Source: Akkermansiaceae bacterium
GTDB lineage: Bacteria > Verrucomicrobiota > Verrucomicrobiia > Verrucomicrobiales > Akkermansiaceae
Reading direction: 5' to 3'
Length of the DNA: 8,310 nt
Assembly: GCA_018676385.1 (NCBI GenBank)
Contig: JABHEX010000059.1
Coordinates: 1-8,310, forward strand
A program made the translations under genes and the position numbers. Below are positions 1 through 6,415 of the stretch, piece after piece. Each line of letters starts with the position of its first letter. The first letter of the stretch is position 1. Below the pieces are notes generated by a model. The model worked only from the letters and a program-made list of their open reading frames with translations, was not told the origin of the DNA and did not search any database.

Positions 1-768
1 CATGGTTAGGATCTTGTCGCCTGGCTTCAGCATAGCAAAATACACAGCCGTGTTCGCCTGTGATCCAGAATGCGGTTGGACGTTTGCATGCTCAGCCCCA
101 AATACTTGCTTAGCACGATCAATTGCAAGCTGTTCAGCCACATCAACAAATTCACAACCACCATACCAGCGGCGACCAGGGTAACCCTCAGCATACTTGT
201 TAGTCAGCAGGCTTCCCTGCGCCTCCATCACAGCTCCACTAGTGAAGTTTTCTGAAGCTATTAGCTCGATATTCAGCGACTGGCGTCTCTCCTCCGCCGC
301 TATGGCATCGTGGAGCTCAGGATCAGACACGGCTAGTCGGCTGCCAGAGGCTTTGCTAACACGTGTTTCATGGCGACCACCATCAAACTCTGTTATCATA
401 AACGCATCCACTATCTTCAGAGCTGTTTCATTATCAAGATGCGCTGCACCCAAACACAGCGCGTTGGCATCGTTATGTTCGCGAGTGGTTTCTGCCTCCT
501 CAACAGTGCGCACATTGGCACCCCGGACTCCTCTATGCCGGTTCGCGGCCATGCACATACCAATACCTGATTTGCATATGAGAATGCCACGATCATACCG
601 GCCTTGGGTTAATCCTCGAGAAACCAGATTCGCAAAGTCAGGATAGTCAACCGAGTCTAATCCATCTGTTCCGTAGTCTTTGACTGCGTGTCCTTGTGCC
701 TGCAGGTGAGTAATAATAGCGTGCTTAAGATCAACACCTCCGTGATCTGCTCCAATTGCGATATTCAT
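1..768 (-). CDS. rpiB-glyA: Bifunctional RpiB-GlyA fusion: ribose-5-phosphate isomerase B plus serine hydroxymethyltransferase (3' end beyond window)
   Basis: One uninterrupted frame of 256 codons from the ATG at 768-766 to the left edge, with no stop. Residues 1 to about 140 are a full-length RpiB, which interconverts ribulose 5-phosphate and ribose 5-phosphate. It shows D8-H9, the catalytic-type Cys65 in ILICKSGIGM (62-71), AAN (74-76), H98-N-D-A-N and GGRHETR (130-136). The family loop usually reads CGTG or similar; here it is CKSG. After a short linker (about 138-148), GlyA begins at its normal N-terminus: ELIASEN (168-174), NKYAEGYPGRRWYGG (190-204) and HANVQPHSGSQAN (227-239). SHMT converts serine and THF to glycine and methylene-THF. 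Its PLP lysine lies beyond the edge. An in-frame TAA at 778-780 fixes the start. The gene lies 39 bases after tkt, so co-transcription is likely. No Shine-Dalgarno sequence is seen. GTG at V147 could be an internal GlyA start, but no stop separates the domains. Confidence 0.93.
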   Translation of the reverse strand, partial: MNIAIGADHGGVDLKHAIITHLQAQGHAVKDYGTDGLDSVDYPDFANLVSRGLTQGRYDRGILICKSGIGMCMAANRHRGVRGANVRTVEEAETTREHNDANALCLGAAHLDNETALKIVDAFMITEFDGGRHETRVSKASGSRLAVSDPELHDAIAAEERRQSLNIELIASENFTSGAVMEAQGSLLTNKYAEGYPGRRWYGGCEFVDVAEQLAIDRAKQVFGAEHANVQPHSGSQANTAVYFAMLKPGDKILTM

Positions 769-807
769 GGTTTTAATTTAGGATAATTGTCTATTAGTTC
801 AAATGAT

Positions 808-2790
808 TTAACTTAATGAATTTACGGCCGTGACCACGTCTCCAGCAGTCATTCCAAGCTCTTGCATAACAGTATTACCAGGGGCAGAAATACCAAAACG
901 ATCAATCGCACAAATCTTGCCACTGTCGCCCACATATTTCCACCATAAGCCAGATACGCCTGCTTCGATAGCTACGCGGCGTCTACAATTCGCGGGAAGC
1001 ACATCTTCTTTATATTCGGAAGCCTGACGATCAAACCGCTCCATGCAGGGCATCGACACCACTCGTGTTCCGGCACCTAATTGCTCGGCAGCTTCCATTG
1101 CGTGCTCGACTTCAGAACCACTCGCTAAAAGAATGGTTTCCAATTCTGCTGTTTCTCGTTTTAAAATATATCCACCTTTATACGATCCCTCACGGCGCGT
1201 CTGCACTGGCGTCTCATTGTAGGTAGGCACCGCTTGACGAGTTAAGAATAGTGCACTCGGGCCATCAGTGCGGTGCATAGAAGCTGCCCATGCACCAGCA
1301 GTTTCCTCAGGATCAGCTGGGCGAAACACATCAAGTCCTGGAATCACGCGCAGACCACTCACGGTTTCGACTGGCTGGTGAGTCGGGCCATCTTCACCGA
1401 CACCAACCGAATCGTGGGTCAGAATATATGTGACCGGGAGATTGGCAAGTGCTGCAAGCCGAATCGATGGGCGCAAATAATCAGCAAAAACAGCAAAAGT
1501 AGCGCATGAAGAGCGGAAGATTCCATCATAGGCAATACCATTACTGATCGCACCCATGGCATGCTCACGTATCCCATACCAAATATTACGGCCAGTGGGG
1601 TTTTCAGGTGTTAAGTCACCACCATCAGTAATGTAATTTTTGGTGGATCCGTAAAGGTCAGCTGACCCCGTGATAAAGTTTGGCATCGCCTTGGCTACCG
1701 CCTGAATCACATCACCACCCGAGGCGCGCGTTGCGTTTTTATAGTCAGCAGCAAATTCCGGGATCTGATCGAGCAAGTCACTTGGCACCACTTTAGCAAC
1801 GCCACTGGAAAGCTCATCAGCAAGCTCAGGATTTGCAGCCGTCCATTCTTGGTAAGTATCATTCCATGCACGAAACTGTGCTTCTTGCTGAGTTTGCCTT
1901 TCAGAAAAATAACTCTTGGTTTCATCGGAAATAAAGAATTTTTCCTCCGGAAGACCCATCGCTGCACGAGCAGTATCAGCAAAGTTGGCACCACCTTCCC
2001 CGTGACCCTTGGCTGTTCCAGCAACCTCTGGAATCCCCTTGCCAATCGTGGTCTTGGCTATGATCACGTTGGGTTGACCGTTATCATTAGCCTTTGCTCC
2101 ATCAACAGCACCAACCACAGCATCGAGATCATGCCCATCGATGGTTGATACATTCCAACCATGCGCTAGAAAAAATTTTGCCGCATCCTCGCTTTGTGTA
2201 ACGTCAGCCATGGCATCAAGCGTGACGTCGTTACTATCGTAGATTAAAATTAGATTATCCAGCTTGTTGTGGCCCGCAAACGAAATCGCTTCGCGGGCAA
2301 CACCCTCTTGGAAACAACCATCTCCCATCAAGGCCACTACATGGTGATCAAAAAGCGTGTGTTCGCTAGTATTGTATTTAGCTGCCGCACGTTTCCCACT
2401 CACTGCGTAACCAACAGCATTGGCAACGCCTTGACCAAGAGGTCCTGTCGTAGCCTCTACACCAGGTGTCTCGTCAAATTCCGGATGACCAGGTGTTATG
2501 CTGTGTAGCTGACGGAAATTTTTAACCTCTTCAAGTGACACATCGTAACCCGACATATGTAACCAACTGTAGAGAAACATTGATCCGTGACCTGCTGAGA
2601 GCACAAAACGATCTCGGTTAAGCCATTTAGGCGCTGAGGGTTGGAAACTTAGACTGCTGCCAAATAGAGCCGCGCCGACTTCAGCACAACCCAATGGCAG
2701 GCCGAGATGACCAGAGGAACAGGCTTGGACAGCGTCAATAGCGAGTCCACGGGCTTCGTTGGCAGCTTGAGAAAGAACTTCTTGATTCAT
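808..2790 (-). CDS. tkt: Transketolase
   Basis: A 660-residue, full-length, TPP-dependent cytosolic enzyme of the non-oxidative pentose phosphate pathway. It moves two-carbon ketol units between sugar phosphates, such as xylulose 5-phosphate and ribose 5-phosphate. Visible in order: N-terminal substrate and TPP loop SGHLGLPLG (26-34, where many homologues have SGHPG), SAGHGS (65-70), TTGPLGQG (114-121), the TPP/Mg motif GDGCFQEG (156-163) continuing to YDSND (184-188), the pyrimidine-domain REHAMG (408-413) with likely catalytic Glu409, THDSVGVGEDGPTHQP (458-473), and a C-terminal domain from about 530. An in-frame TGA at 2809-2811 leaves ATG 2788-2790 as the only upstream-most start. The gene is divergent from hisG and is followed by the rpiB-glyA fusion, whose RpiB half acts in the same pathway. 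There is no Shine-Dalgarno sequence. SGHLG is, from memory, like chlamydial transketolases. Confidence 0.97.
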   Translation of the reverse strand: MNQEVLSQAANEARGLAIDAVQACSSGHLGLPLGCAEVGAALFGSSLSFQPSAPKWLNRDRFVLSAGHGSMFLYSWLHMSGYDVSLEEVKNFRQLHSITPGHPEFDETPGVEATTGPLGQGVANAVGYAVSGKRAAAKYNTSEHTLFDHHVVALMGDGCFQEGVAREAISFAGHNKLDNLILIYDSNDVTLDAMADVTQSEDAAKFFLAHGWNVSTIDGHDLDAVVGAVDGAKANDNGQPNVIIAKTTIGKGIPEVAGTAKGHGEGGANFADTARAAMGLPEEKFFISDETKSYFSERQTQQEAQFRAWNDTYQEWTAANPELADELSSGVAKVVPSDLLDQIPEFAADYKNATRASGGDVIQAVAKAMPNFITGSADLYGSTKNYITDGGDLTPENPTGRNIWYGIREHAMGAISNGIAYDGIFRSSCATFAVFADYLRPSIRLAALANLPVTYILTHDSVGVGEDGPTHQPVETVSGLRVIPGLDVFRPADPEETAGAWAASMHRTDGPSALFLTRQAVPTYNETPVQTRREGSYKGGYILKRETAELETILLASGSEVEHAMEAAEQLGAGTRVVSMPCMERFDRQASEYKEDVLPANCRRRVAIEAGVSGLWWKYVGDSGKICAIDRFGISAPGNTVMQELGMTAGDVVTAVNSLS

Positions 2791-2816
2791 GATGCGCGGA
2801 GAATCAACTCACATGA

Positions 2817-2844
2817 CTTGTACCGCAAGCATGAAAGGCGTCAA
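2817..2844 (-). promoter_or_regulatory. Putative sigma70-type promoter for tkt/rpiB-glyA
   Basis: Read on the minus strand, TTGACG (2844-2839, five of six consensus bases) is followed after 16 bases by TACAAG (2822-2817, four of six). This would start transcription about 20 bases before the tkt ATG at 2790. Its place in the divergent gap and the spacing fit. The -10 element is imperfect, and housekeeping promoter preferences of this lineage are unknown to me. Confidence 0.35.
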
Positions 2845-2910
2845 TAATGTGTAAAAGTGAATATTTATTTCGCGTTGTCATTAATTCTCAAGTTTCACGT
2901 TGATTCCTAA

Positions 2911-2934
2911 GCATTTGCCAACTATGGAAAATGC
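2911..2934. promoter_or_regulatory. Imperfect inverted repeat upstream of hisG (hairpin 1 of 2)
   Basis: GCATTT (2911-2916) pairs with AAATGC (2929-2934). Inside this, after one G-A mismatch, CCA (2918-2920) pairs with TGG (2925-2927) around an ACTA loop. It sits two bases before a second, perfect palindrome. It could be an operator or a leader RNA hairpin. No U-run follows, so it is not an intrinsic terminator. Confidence 0.45.
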
Positions 2935-2965
2935 CCACAACGCAGGCTGCGTTGTTCTTACCTAG
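2924..2965 (+). CDS. Possible 13-codon upstream ORF in the hisG leader
   Basis: ATG at 2924 opens a frame that reads MENAHNAGCVVLT and stops at TAG 2963-2965, two bases before the hisG ATG at 2968. The position would suit translational coupling, and a ribosome on it would melt the palindrome at 2937-2955. It has one histidine, not the run expected of a classical His attenuator peptide, and no Shine-Dalgarno sequence. It may be chance. Confidence 0.2.
   Translation: MENAHNAGCVVLT
2937..2955. promoter_or_regulatory. Perfect 8-bp palindrome upstream of hisG (hairpin 2 of 2)
   Basis: ACAACGCA (2937-2944), a GGC loop, then TGCGTTGT (2948-2955) form a perfect stem that ends 12 bases before the hisG ATG. 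In an hisG mRNA this GC-containing hairpin would lie close to the ribosome landing site. As DNA it could be a dimeric repressor site between hisG and tkt. The symmetry is directly visible; any role is inference. Confidence 0.55.
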
Positions 2966-2967
2966 TC

Positions 2968-3843
2968 ATGTCACAGCAACTCAAAATAGCCCTACCCAAA
3001 GGCTCGCTCCAAGACCCAACAGTCAAATTACTAGAGCAAGCAGGTTTTAATATACACATGTCATCACGTGGGCTCAGGCCTGATAGCGATGATCAAAGCC
3101 TTGATATTTATTTAATTAGAGCTCAAGAAATTGGGCGCTACCTATCACAAGGTTTCATTGATTGCGGTATAACCGGTCTCGATTGGGCATCAACTCATGA
3201 GGATGCACTCGTCGATCTGGCAGAGCTCCCCTATTCTCGCGCAACCGTGCGACCTACGAAATGGGTTCTTGTCGTCCCTGAGGATTCCCCCATCCAAAAC
3301 GTCAAGGATCTCGAAGGAAAGCGCATTGCTACAGAAGGCGTAGAAATTACCCGTAACTACCTCAAAAAGAACAATGTATCTGCTGATATAGAGTATTCTT
3401 GGGGCGCCACTGAGGTCAAGGTCCCCGATCTTGTTGATGCCATTGTTGATGTTACAGAAACCGGTTCCTCGCTGCGTGCGAACAACCTACGCATCGTCGA
3501 TACCCTTCTGACATCTTTTCCACACTTTTACGCTTCCAAAGAATCTTATCAAGACGAGTGGAAAAAAGACAAAATGGGCCGCATGGTACTGATGCTCAAG
3601 GCAGCGCTCGAAGCCCGTGGTAAAGTTGGACTAAAAATGAATCTTCCCGAAAAATCCTTGCAAGATGTGATCGAACTACTACCATCACTGCGCCGTCCAA
3701 CTGTATCGCAGCTCTCAGAAAAAAAATGGGTTGCAGTCGAAACTGTGATTGAAGAATCCGTGGCACGCCACATCATTCCTGATCTAAAGCAACTGGGCGC
3801 CGAGGGCATCATTGAGTATCCACTCTCTAAAATTGTTCTCTAG
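2968..3843 (+). CDS. hisG: ATP phosphoribosyltransferase, long form (HisG-L)
   Basis: First step of histidine synthesis: ATP and PRPP give phosphoribosyl-ATP. The 291 residues begin in family style (LKIALPKGSL, 5-14). The PRPP-binding stretch is DAIVDVTETGSSLRANNL (157-174). A C-terminal regulatory domain from about residue 218 (VGLKMNLPEK onward) identifies the long form, a self-sufficient, normally hexameric enzyme that is feedback-inhibited by histidine and needs no HisZ. ATG 2968 fits the family N-terminus, and an in-frame TAA lies at 2908-2910. No Shine-Dalgarno sequence is visible. The gene stands apart from other his genes in this window, is divergent from tkt, and is followed after 67 bases by the small basic-protein gene. 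Two inverted repeats precede it. A weak promoter, TTGATT (2900-2905) with 17-base spacing to TATGGA (2923-2928), is possible but unconvincing. Confidence 0.97.
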   Translation: MSQQLKIALPKGSLQDPTVKLLEQAGFNIHMSSRGLRPDSDDQSLDIYLIRAQEIGRYLSQGFIDCGITGLDWASTHEDALVDLAELPYSRATVRPTKWVLVVPEDSPIQNVKDLEGKRIATEGVEITRNYLKKNNVSADIEYSWGATEVKVPDLVDAIVDVTETGSSLRANNLRIVDTLLTSFPHFYASKESYQDEWKKDKMGRMVLMLKAALEARGKVGLKMNLPEKSLQDVIELLPSLRRPTVSQLSEKKWVAVETVIEESVARHIIPDLKQLGAEGIIEYPLSKIVL

Positions 3844-3910
3844 AAAATCTCCAGCCATTTTCAATCGAAAGGGCTAACTTCACCAAACAAATTATTAACC
3901 GACCAACACT

Positions 3911-4015
3911 ATGGGATGTCTGAAAAAGAGCCGTAAGGCAAAAATCAGTAAGCATAAGCGTAAAAAGCGCATGAAGGCGAATCGCCACAAAAAGCGCCTT
4001 CGCTACAAGTCTTAA
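3911..4015 (+). CDS. Very small basic protein, AURKAIP1/COX24 (bS22/mS38-like) ribosomal-type
   Basis: A 34-codon gene, ATG 3911 to TAA 4013-4015, reading MGCLKKSRKAKISKHKRKKR then MKANRHKKRLRYKS. About half the residues are Lys or Arg. The pattern MGxxKKxRKxKxxKHKxKKRxKxNRxKKR resembles the AURKAIP1/COX24 family, which includes mycobacterial bS22 and mitochondrial mS38. These bind rRNA in the small subunit near the decoding region. The match is from memory of the family, not a search. The gene lies 67 bases after hisG on the same strand and directly before a strong terminator, so it ends a transcription unit. No Shine-Dalgarno sequence precedes it. Ordinary gene callers with length cut-offs can miss it. 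The antisense frame across it is a shadow. Confidence 0.8.
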   Translation: MGCLKKSRKAKISKHKRKKRMKANRHKKRLRYKS

Positions 4016-4060
4016 GTTATTACGACTAAAGACCAACTTGCATACTACTAATCAAATCAT

Positions 4061-4090
4061 AGGGACACGGCTCAGTGCTGTGTCCCTTTT
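4061..4090 (+). terminator. Rho-independent terminator after hisG and the bS22-like gene
   Basis: AGGGACACGGC (4061-4071) pairs with GCTGTGTCCCT (4077-4087), an 11-bp stem with one G-T wobble, around a TCAGT loop. It runs directly into TTTT (4087-4090). The U-tract favours plus-strand termination. On the minus strand the bases after the stem have no T-run, so it is a poor terminator for the convergent LOG gene. Confidence 0.88.
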
Positions 4091-4195
4091 CCTGTTCATA
4101 TTGAACTGTATGACGATCAAGCTACCAGTGTCGTAACTTCTAAATCTAAGCTACACAACGTGGCACAACTAGGTAATTCAGAGCCAATATATTTC

Positions 4196-5296
4196 TCAGC
4201 CATTAAGCACATCGATCAGTTCACGCAACCTCCCAAAGTTGCGGCGCCGATGGCGAAAAATTAGCCGGTTCAGGCCAGCAAGGTCTGTCTCATCAGATTC
4301 AGCAGGAAGTGGCCCAGATTGTTTAAACCCTCCACTCTTAAGAACATCAGTAAAATCCGCACGGAGTTTTTTCATAATGCTTTCCTTAAGTTTTTTCTGT
4401 GTTCGGATGACGAGCATATCTCCCACATAGCGATAGGAATGAAAGTTAGAGTAGAAACGCGTCACTTCTTCAACCGCCTCATCTACATTGTCCGTCACCT
4501 TGTAGAGCGAAAAATCATGTTCTGAAATCAGTTTAAGGCGGCTGAGATGCTCTACCACGAATTGCTGCCAAAACTTCCAATACTTTCCGCCCTTAGCATC
4601 AACTAACACAAGTGGGTAAATAGTTGCTTTACCCGTCTGTATTAACGTAAGTGTCTCAAATATCTCGTCCATGGTCCCAAAACCACCGGGAAATGCTGCA
4701 ACTGCGTCCGACTCCTTCACGAACGACAACTTTCGAGTGAAAAAGAAATTAAAATCAATTAATTTATCATCACCCGAAATAAATGCATTGGCGGCAGCTT
4801 CGAAAGGCAAATTAATATTAAGCCCAAAACTATCTTCACGACCTGCCCCTTCGTTTCCAGCCGCCATTATACCTGGCCCAGCCCCAGTAATCGTCATAAA
4901 CCCTGCATCACGCATCTTGCGCGAAAACTCAACGGCTGCTTTATACTCAGGCTCCTCAGGATCGGTCCTAGCTGACCCAAACACAGAAATCTTGCGGCAA
5001 TTACGGTAAGGATAAAATACCTCACTCGCTAATCGCATCTCCTTTAGTGAGCGGTTCATTGTTTTGAAATCACCCTCCGTAACCGAGCCGCGAGATATTC
5101 GCACTGCAGAAATCAGCATCTCGGCTAATAAGCAGTTTTCTTTTCCACCAGAAATATCCTTGGCAAGTGCAGAAATACGGTCATCGAGTTTTTTTTCGCC
5201 CGTGGAGCCAACAAATGCACAGGATTGCGAGTGAATCATTCCTCCGGTAAAATCTCTCTCTTGGGGAATGTTGGTGGGTTTGACGCGTCGGCTCAT
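4196..5296 (-). CDS. LOG-family (TIGR00730-type) nucleotide-binding protein, long form
   Basis: A 366-residue Rossmann-fold protein of the LOG or "lysine decarboxylase-like" family. Characterised members are phosphoribohydrolases that split nucleoside 5'-monophosphates into base and ribose 5-phosphate. Core motifs: ISVFGSAR (103-110), TGAGPGIMAAGNEGAG (137-152), FFTRKL (185-190, with the conserved Arg188) and the signature PGGFGTMDE (203-211), so catalytic residues appear intact. Compact LOG proteins are roughly 180-240 residues. This one adds about 100 at the N-terminus and about 80 at the C-terminus (YVGDMLVIRTQ, 290-300, then a basic end with RRRNFGRLRELIDVLN). No signal peptide or membrane segment is seen. 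The start is fixed by an in-frame TAA at 5315-5317 and sits beside a TAA-type triplet repeat. The exact substrate is unknown; the old lysine-decarboxylase label is not supported. Confidence 0.9.
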   Translation of the reverse strand: MSRRVKPTNIPQERDFTGGMIHSQSCAFVGSTGEKKLDDRISALAKDISGGKENCLLAEMLISAVRISRGSVTEGDFKTMNRSLKEMRLASEVFYPYRNCRKISVFGSARTDPEEPEYKAAVEFSRKMRDAGFMTITGAGPGIMAAGNEGAGREDSFGLNINLPFEAAANAFISGDDKLIDFNFFFTRKLSFVKESDAVAAFPGGFGTMDEIFETLTLIQTGKATIYPLVLVDAKGGKYWKFWQQFVVEHLSRLKLISEHDFSLYKVTDNVDEAVEEVTRFYSNFHSYRYVGDMLVIRTQKKLKESIMKKLRADFTDVLKSGGFKQSGPLPAESDETDLAGLNRLIFRHRRRNFGRLRELIDVLNG

Positions 5297-5313
5297 AATA
5301 GTAATAATAATAG
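5296..5313. repeat. Short trinucleotide tract at the LOG-gene start
   Basis: Six consecutive TAA/TAG triplets on the plus strand (TAA TAG TAA TAA TAA TAG) abut the ATG of the LOG gene. In its mRNA this is a CUA/UUA run just before AUG. It leaves no room for a Shine-Dalgarno sequence and makes an unstructured AU-rich landing site. Slippage could change leader length, though six units is short for that. Confidence 0.6.
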
Positions 5314-5371
5314 TTTATTGAACTAAGGTCGCACAAGATTAGTCCCTCGCCACAGAAAATTTTGTAAGTTG

Positions 5372-6415
5372 TTACTTCGCCACACTCTGTAGCTTGTGCA
5401 GACGCTCTAACGCCTTGCCTGAGTCTATTAGCTCAGCAGCAAAACGAACCCCATCGCCCATAGAATCAGTTAAACCCGCGCAAGCAAGACCTGCACCAGC
5501 ATTTAATAGCACCATCTCACGCCTTGGCCCCAATTCTTTGGCACTTAAAATATCTGTTAGTATACGGGCATTCACCTCCGCCCCACCCCCTTCAAGATCA
5601 GCTATGGAACAACAATCAAAGCCAAAGTCTTGAGGCAACACTTCCTCATCCACAATCGATTGATAACTGCCAGATTTACAAATACGTGTAGCTCCTAGCA
5701 GACTAACTTCATCCACAGGTGAACCATCTGCTGTCGTGCCGTGAACCACCCAAGCGCTGTCTCTACCAAGTCGCTGAAGGATTTCAGCAAAAACAGAATC
5801 CAGCTCGGGGTCACAAACGCCCACGAGCTGACACTCTGGTCGTGCGGGATTAAGCAATGGTCCGACGAGATTGAAAATCGTCCGAATCCCCTCCTTCGCC
5901 AGCATTCCACGCACTCCCGCAACAGCCTTGAACGCAGGATGGTATAGAGGAGCGAAAAGAAAACCAACGCCCGCCTCAGTGAGGCATTTTCGAAATACCT
6001 CTGGACTTACTACAAGGTTGATTCCCAGTGATTCCAAGACATCGGCGCCTCCGCTTTTTGATGTGATTCCGCGATTACCGTGCTTCACCACTGTGGCTCC
6101 TCCAGCTGCGATTACGAACATGCTGGTAGTTGACACATTAAATAAATTCAACTTATCACCACCCGTACCGCACACATCAATCGTAGGGCCGTCAAATTTC
6201 ATATGTCCAGTGCCTGGATCAACAGCCCGCTCAAGAAAACACTCAACGAAGCTGGCTATTTCTGCAGCTGTCTCACCTTTTGCAGTCAAAGCCCTGAGAA
6301 ATTGTGCTTTCTTTTCATCGGGAATCGATTCGTCTAATAGCATGGTGGCAGCTACCTCTACTTCTCGGGAATGGAGTTCATCCCCCGCTTCCACATGTTT
6401 GATCAAATTATTCAC
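5372..6415 (-). CDS. trpD: Anthranilate phosphoribosyltransferase
   Basis: Second step of the tryptophan branch: anthranilate and PRPP give phosphoribosyl-anthranilate. The 347 residues are normal for the family. Visible: an all-helical N-terminal domain with AKGETAAEIASF (45-56), the PRPP loop CGTGGDK (82-88), NVSTT (93-97), KHGNRGITSKSGGADVLESLG (111-131, glycine where Ala is common after KHGNR), GIRTIFNLVGPLLNPA (176-191) and the metal-binding DE pair in DGSPVDEVSL (230-239). The start is GTG at 6415-6413: an in-frame TAA at 6428-6430 leaves no upstream ATG, and the N-terminus LIKHVEAGDEL aligns with the family. No Shine-Dalgarno sequence is seen. It is not next to other trp genes here; its neighbours on the same strand are recQ (71 bases upstream) and the LOG gene (75 bases downstream). 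Confidence 0.97.
   Translation of the reverse strand: MNNLIKHVEAGDELHSREVEVAATMLLDESIPDEKKAQFLRALTAKGETAAEIASFVECFLERAVDPGTGHMKFDGPTIDVCGTGGDKLNLFNVSTTSMFVIAAGGATVVKHGNRGITSKSGGADVLESLGINLVVSPEVFRKCLTEAGVGFLFAPLYHPAFKAVAGVRGMLAKEGIRTIFNLVGPLLNPARPECQLVGVCDPELDSVFAEILQRLGRDSAWVVHGTTADGSPVDEVSLLGATRICKSGSYQSIVDEEVLPQDFGFDCCSIADLEGGGAEVNARILTDILSAKELGPRREMVLLNAGAGLACAGLTDSMGDGVRFAAELIDSGKALERLHKLQSVAK

Noticed and set aside
197..646. 149-codon plus-strand ORF opposite the rpiB-glyA fusion
   Set aside because: It lies antisense to a frame with clear RpiB and SHMT motifs, and its own translation has no recognisable domain. It is a shadow frame.
2871..2956. Repeated CGTTGT/CGTTGA hexamers in the tkt-hisG gap
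   Set aside because: Three loose copies with unequal spacing, one of which is an arm of the palindrome. Too weak to call binding sites separately.
3843..3862. GAAAAT...ATTTTC hairpin just after hisG
   Set aside because: A six-pair, mostly A-T stem with no T-run will not terminate. Transcription more likely continues to the terminator at 4061-4090.
4112..4138. Eight-codon ORF (ATG ACG ATC ... TAA) after the terminator
   Set aside because: Too short, lacking any start context, and sitting in a convergent gap. It is expected by chance.
4014..4139. Long-distance inverted repeat around the terminator (AAGTTATTACGAC versus GTCGTAACTT)
   Set aside because: It needs a three-base bulge, is separated by over 100 bases and overlaps a stop codon. 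It is short enough to be chance.
5306..5336. TATTAT -10-like box with TTGTGC before the LOG gene
   Set aside because: The -35 matches only three bases, and the -10 would leave almost no leader. TATTAT is simply part of the triplet tract.
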